In this document: piece by piece, positions 6,121-6,936 of the stretch
How the letters are laid out: every line of letters begins with the position of its first letter
Numbering within the stretch: the stretch's first letter is position 1
DNA from: Clostridium sp. CAG:594
Lineage (GTDB): Bacteria > Bacillota_I > Bacilli_A > RF39 > UBA660
Assembly (NCBI GenBank): GCA_000434835.1
Contig: FR881483.1
Coordinates: forward strand, 3,086 to 10,021
Direction of reading: 5' to 3'
DNA length: 6,936 bases
The notes under the pieces: model-generated
Told to the model about the DNA's origin: nothing
The model's database searches: none
Seen by the model: the letters and a program-made list of their open reading frames with translations, nothing else
Made by a program: the position numbers and the translations under genes

Positions 6121-6936
6121 AGATATCAGACTTTGAGATAGTTATAACCGGGCGAAGACCAAATAACCCTGGATGATCAAAGCGATCGTAGCCAAAGCCG
6201 CCATTCGAGTACACAAGCCACACGTAACTGACATACGCAGACGCACTCCAGTAGTTAGTACTATATACCCACGAAGGTGAAGATTTACATGAATTATCAT
6301 TTCCACTACATCCTAAACTAGTTAACTCTTCATAATTTATTAATCTTGCATCAATACTTGTTTTTCCTAATGTATTTTTTAAATATGTTTTATAGTTTTG
6401 CTCCGGTTCATAAAGTTTCGAATTGTTATCATATACATTTGCAGGATAGCTTGTTCCATATTTACTTAATAAGTTATGAGCAGATGTATTATCTGTCCAA
6501 TACCCATAATAACATCCAAAAGAAAAAGAACAATTATTCATTTTCTTTGATTCTTCACCATCTGCAAAAGCTATTGCACCTTTTATAGTATGACTTAATG
6601 GATTACCTTCAGAATCTAATTCCATATATCCAGCAACACTATTTTGAAGGCCATATCCTTCTTCTGATGTTGGTATCGGAGTTACTGATGTTACGTCACT
6701 GAAATCATCATTCCACACTACAGTATTACCAACAAGTAAATTATACTTAGCAAGTGCTGTTATAGTACTACCATTATCTTTCATTACATAAAAATCTTCT
6801 GATTTACCTGTATCAGTATTACAAAATGCTATTACGTCTCCTACGTTATATGTGTCTTTTTTATCAAACGAAGTACATGCTTGTTGCGAACCTTGACTTA
6901 CACTAGTTACTTTTTCATCCGTTTGTACAAAATTTA
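6119..6936 (-). CDS. surface or secreted protein with C-terminal lectin-like domain, 5' end outside window
   Basis: The frame stays open to the window edge, so this is the last 271 residues of a longer protein; an internal Met at 6784 is not the start. No signal peptide or anchor is visible because the N terminus is missing. Order of parts: a segment with YNVGDVIAFCNTDTG and FYVMKDNG (about residues 29-55), ALAKYNLLVG, a Gly/Ser/Asn-rich middle, DARLINYEELTSLGCSG, then YWSASAY and a closing GLRPVITISKSDI. I recall this pattern from extracellular or pilin-like proteins of gut Bacilli. The end (YW..., then G-x-R-P-V) resembles C-type-lectin or DUF6273-like folds. Six Cys residues could form disulfides. 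The last ~37 codons have far higher GC and different codons from the rest. No RBS or promoter is visible. It lies upstream of parE but is separated by a structured 322-base gap. Confidence 0.7.
   Translation of the reverse strand, partial: NFVQTDEKVTSVSQGSQQACTSFDKKDTYNVGDVIAFCNTDTGKSEDFYVMKDNGSTITALAKYNLLVGNTVVWNDDFSDVTSVTPIPTSEEGYGLQNSVAGYMELDSEGNPLSHTIKGAIAFADGEESKKMNNCSFSFGCYYGYWTDNTSAHNLLSKYGTSYPANVYDNNSKLYEPEQNYKTYLKNTLGKTSIDARLINYEELTSLGCSGNDNSCKSSPSWVYSTNYWSASAYVSYVWLVYSNGGFGYDRFDHPGLFGLRPVITISKSDI
6149..6259 (-). repeat. candidate DGR variable region in the surface-protein gene
   Basis: 37 codons, from the Thr-Asn-Tyr-Trp to the Arg-Pro near the C terminus. My count is 57 G or C in 111 bases (51%), against about 28% in the bases just before (6301-6360). 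From 6235 to 6173, 17 of 21 codons end in C or T, including nine in a row coding GFGYDRFDH. None ends in A, although A-ending codons are common in such an AT-rich genome. This is what randomising the As of AAC and AAT codons yields, the mark of adenine-specific mutagenesis by a DGR reverse transcriptase. No template copy of these bases and no reverse transcriptase is in the window, so the call is inference. Recombination with paralogous genes would be the main alternative. Confidence 0.45.

Noticed and set aside
6119..6784. A complete 221-aa gene starting at the Met at 6784
   Set aside because: The frame continues without a stop to the window edge, and the upstream residues (CTSFDKKDTYNVGD and on) fit the same domain, so this is an internal Met.

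Overview
The window is AT-rich throughout, by eye roughly 28-30% GC. Every gene found reads on the minus strand. Protein similarity recalled from memory places it in a low-GC Firmicutes or Mollicutes-related lineage, such as the uncultured gut Bacilli of the RF39 type. The reasons are a Gram-positive-type parE-parC pair, AAGGAGG ribosome sites, TATAAT promoters, and a surface-protein family I associate with those genomes. All tryptophans checked use TGG and nothing requires TGA to be read through, so the standard bacterial code fits. The exact species cannot be told.

Layout in transcription order, from high to low coordinates. (1) 6936-6119 is the 3' part of a gene for a secreted or surface protein, cut by the window edge. 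Its last ~110 coding bases (6149-6259) jump to about 51% GC and have a codon pattern like the variable region of a diversity-generating retroelement (DGR). A 9-bp hairpin sits on the stop codon. (2) 6118-5797 is a 322-base stretch without a convincing gene. It holds a 105-bp element bounded by a 16-bp near-perfect inverted repeat and containing two more hairpins, then an interleaved pair of inverted repeats, then the parE promoter. (3) 5796-1339 is the parE-parC operon encoding both subunits of topoisomerase IV. The two genes are 12 bases apart, with the parE stop codon inside the parC ribosome site. A rho-independent terminator starts on the parC stop codon. (4) 1259-420 is an orphan cytoplasmic protein with its own promoter, whose -35 box lies in the parC terminator, and its own terminator. 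(5) 375-28 is a small protein with a possible Cys-His-Asp triad and an awkward TTG start that overlaps the preceding terminator.

The core of the window is ordinary housekeeping: ParE supplies ATP hydrolysis and the metal site, ParC the DNA-cleaving tyrosine, and together they decatenate chromosomes. The unusual part is the right-hand end. The surface-protein tail looks like a diversified binding face of a C-type-lectin-like domain, but no reverse transcriptase and no template repeat lies in this window. The DGR reading is therefore a hypothesis about a remote or neighbouring system. The repeat-dense gap after it has no explanation from known features that I can name.
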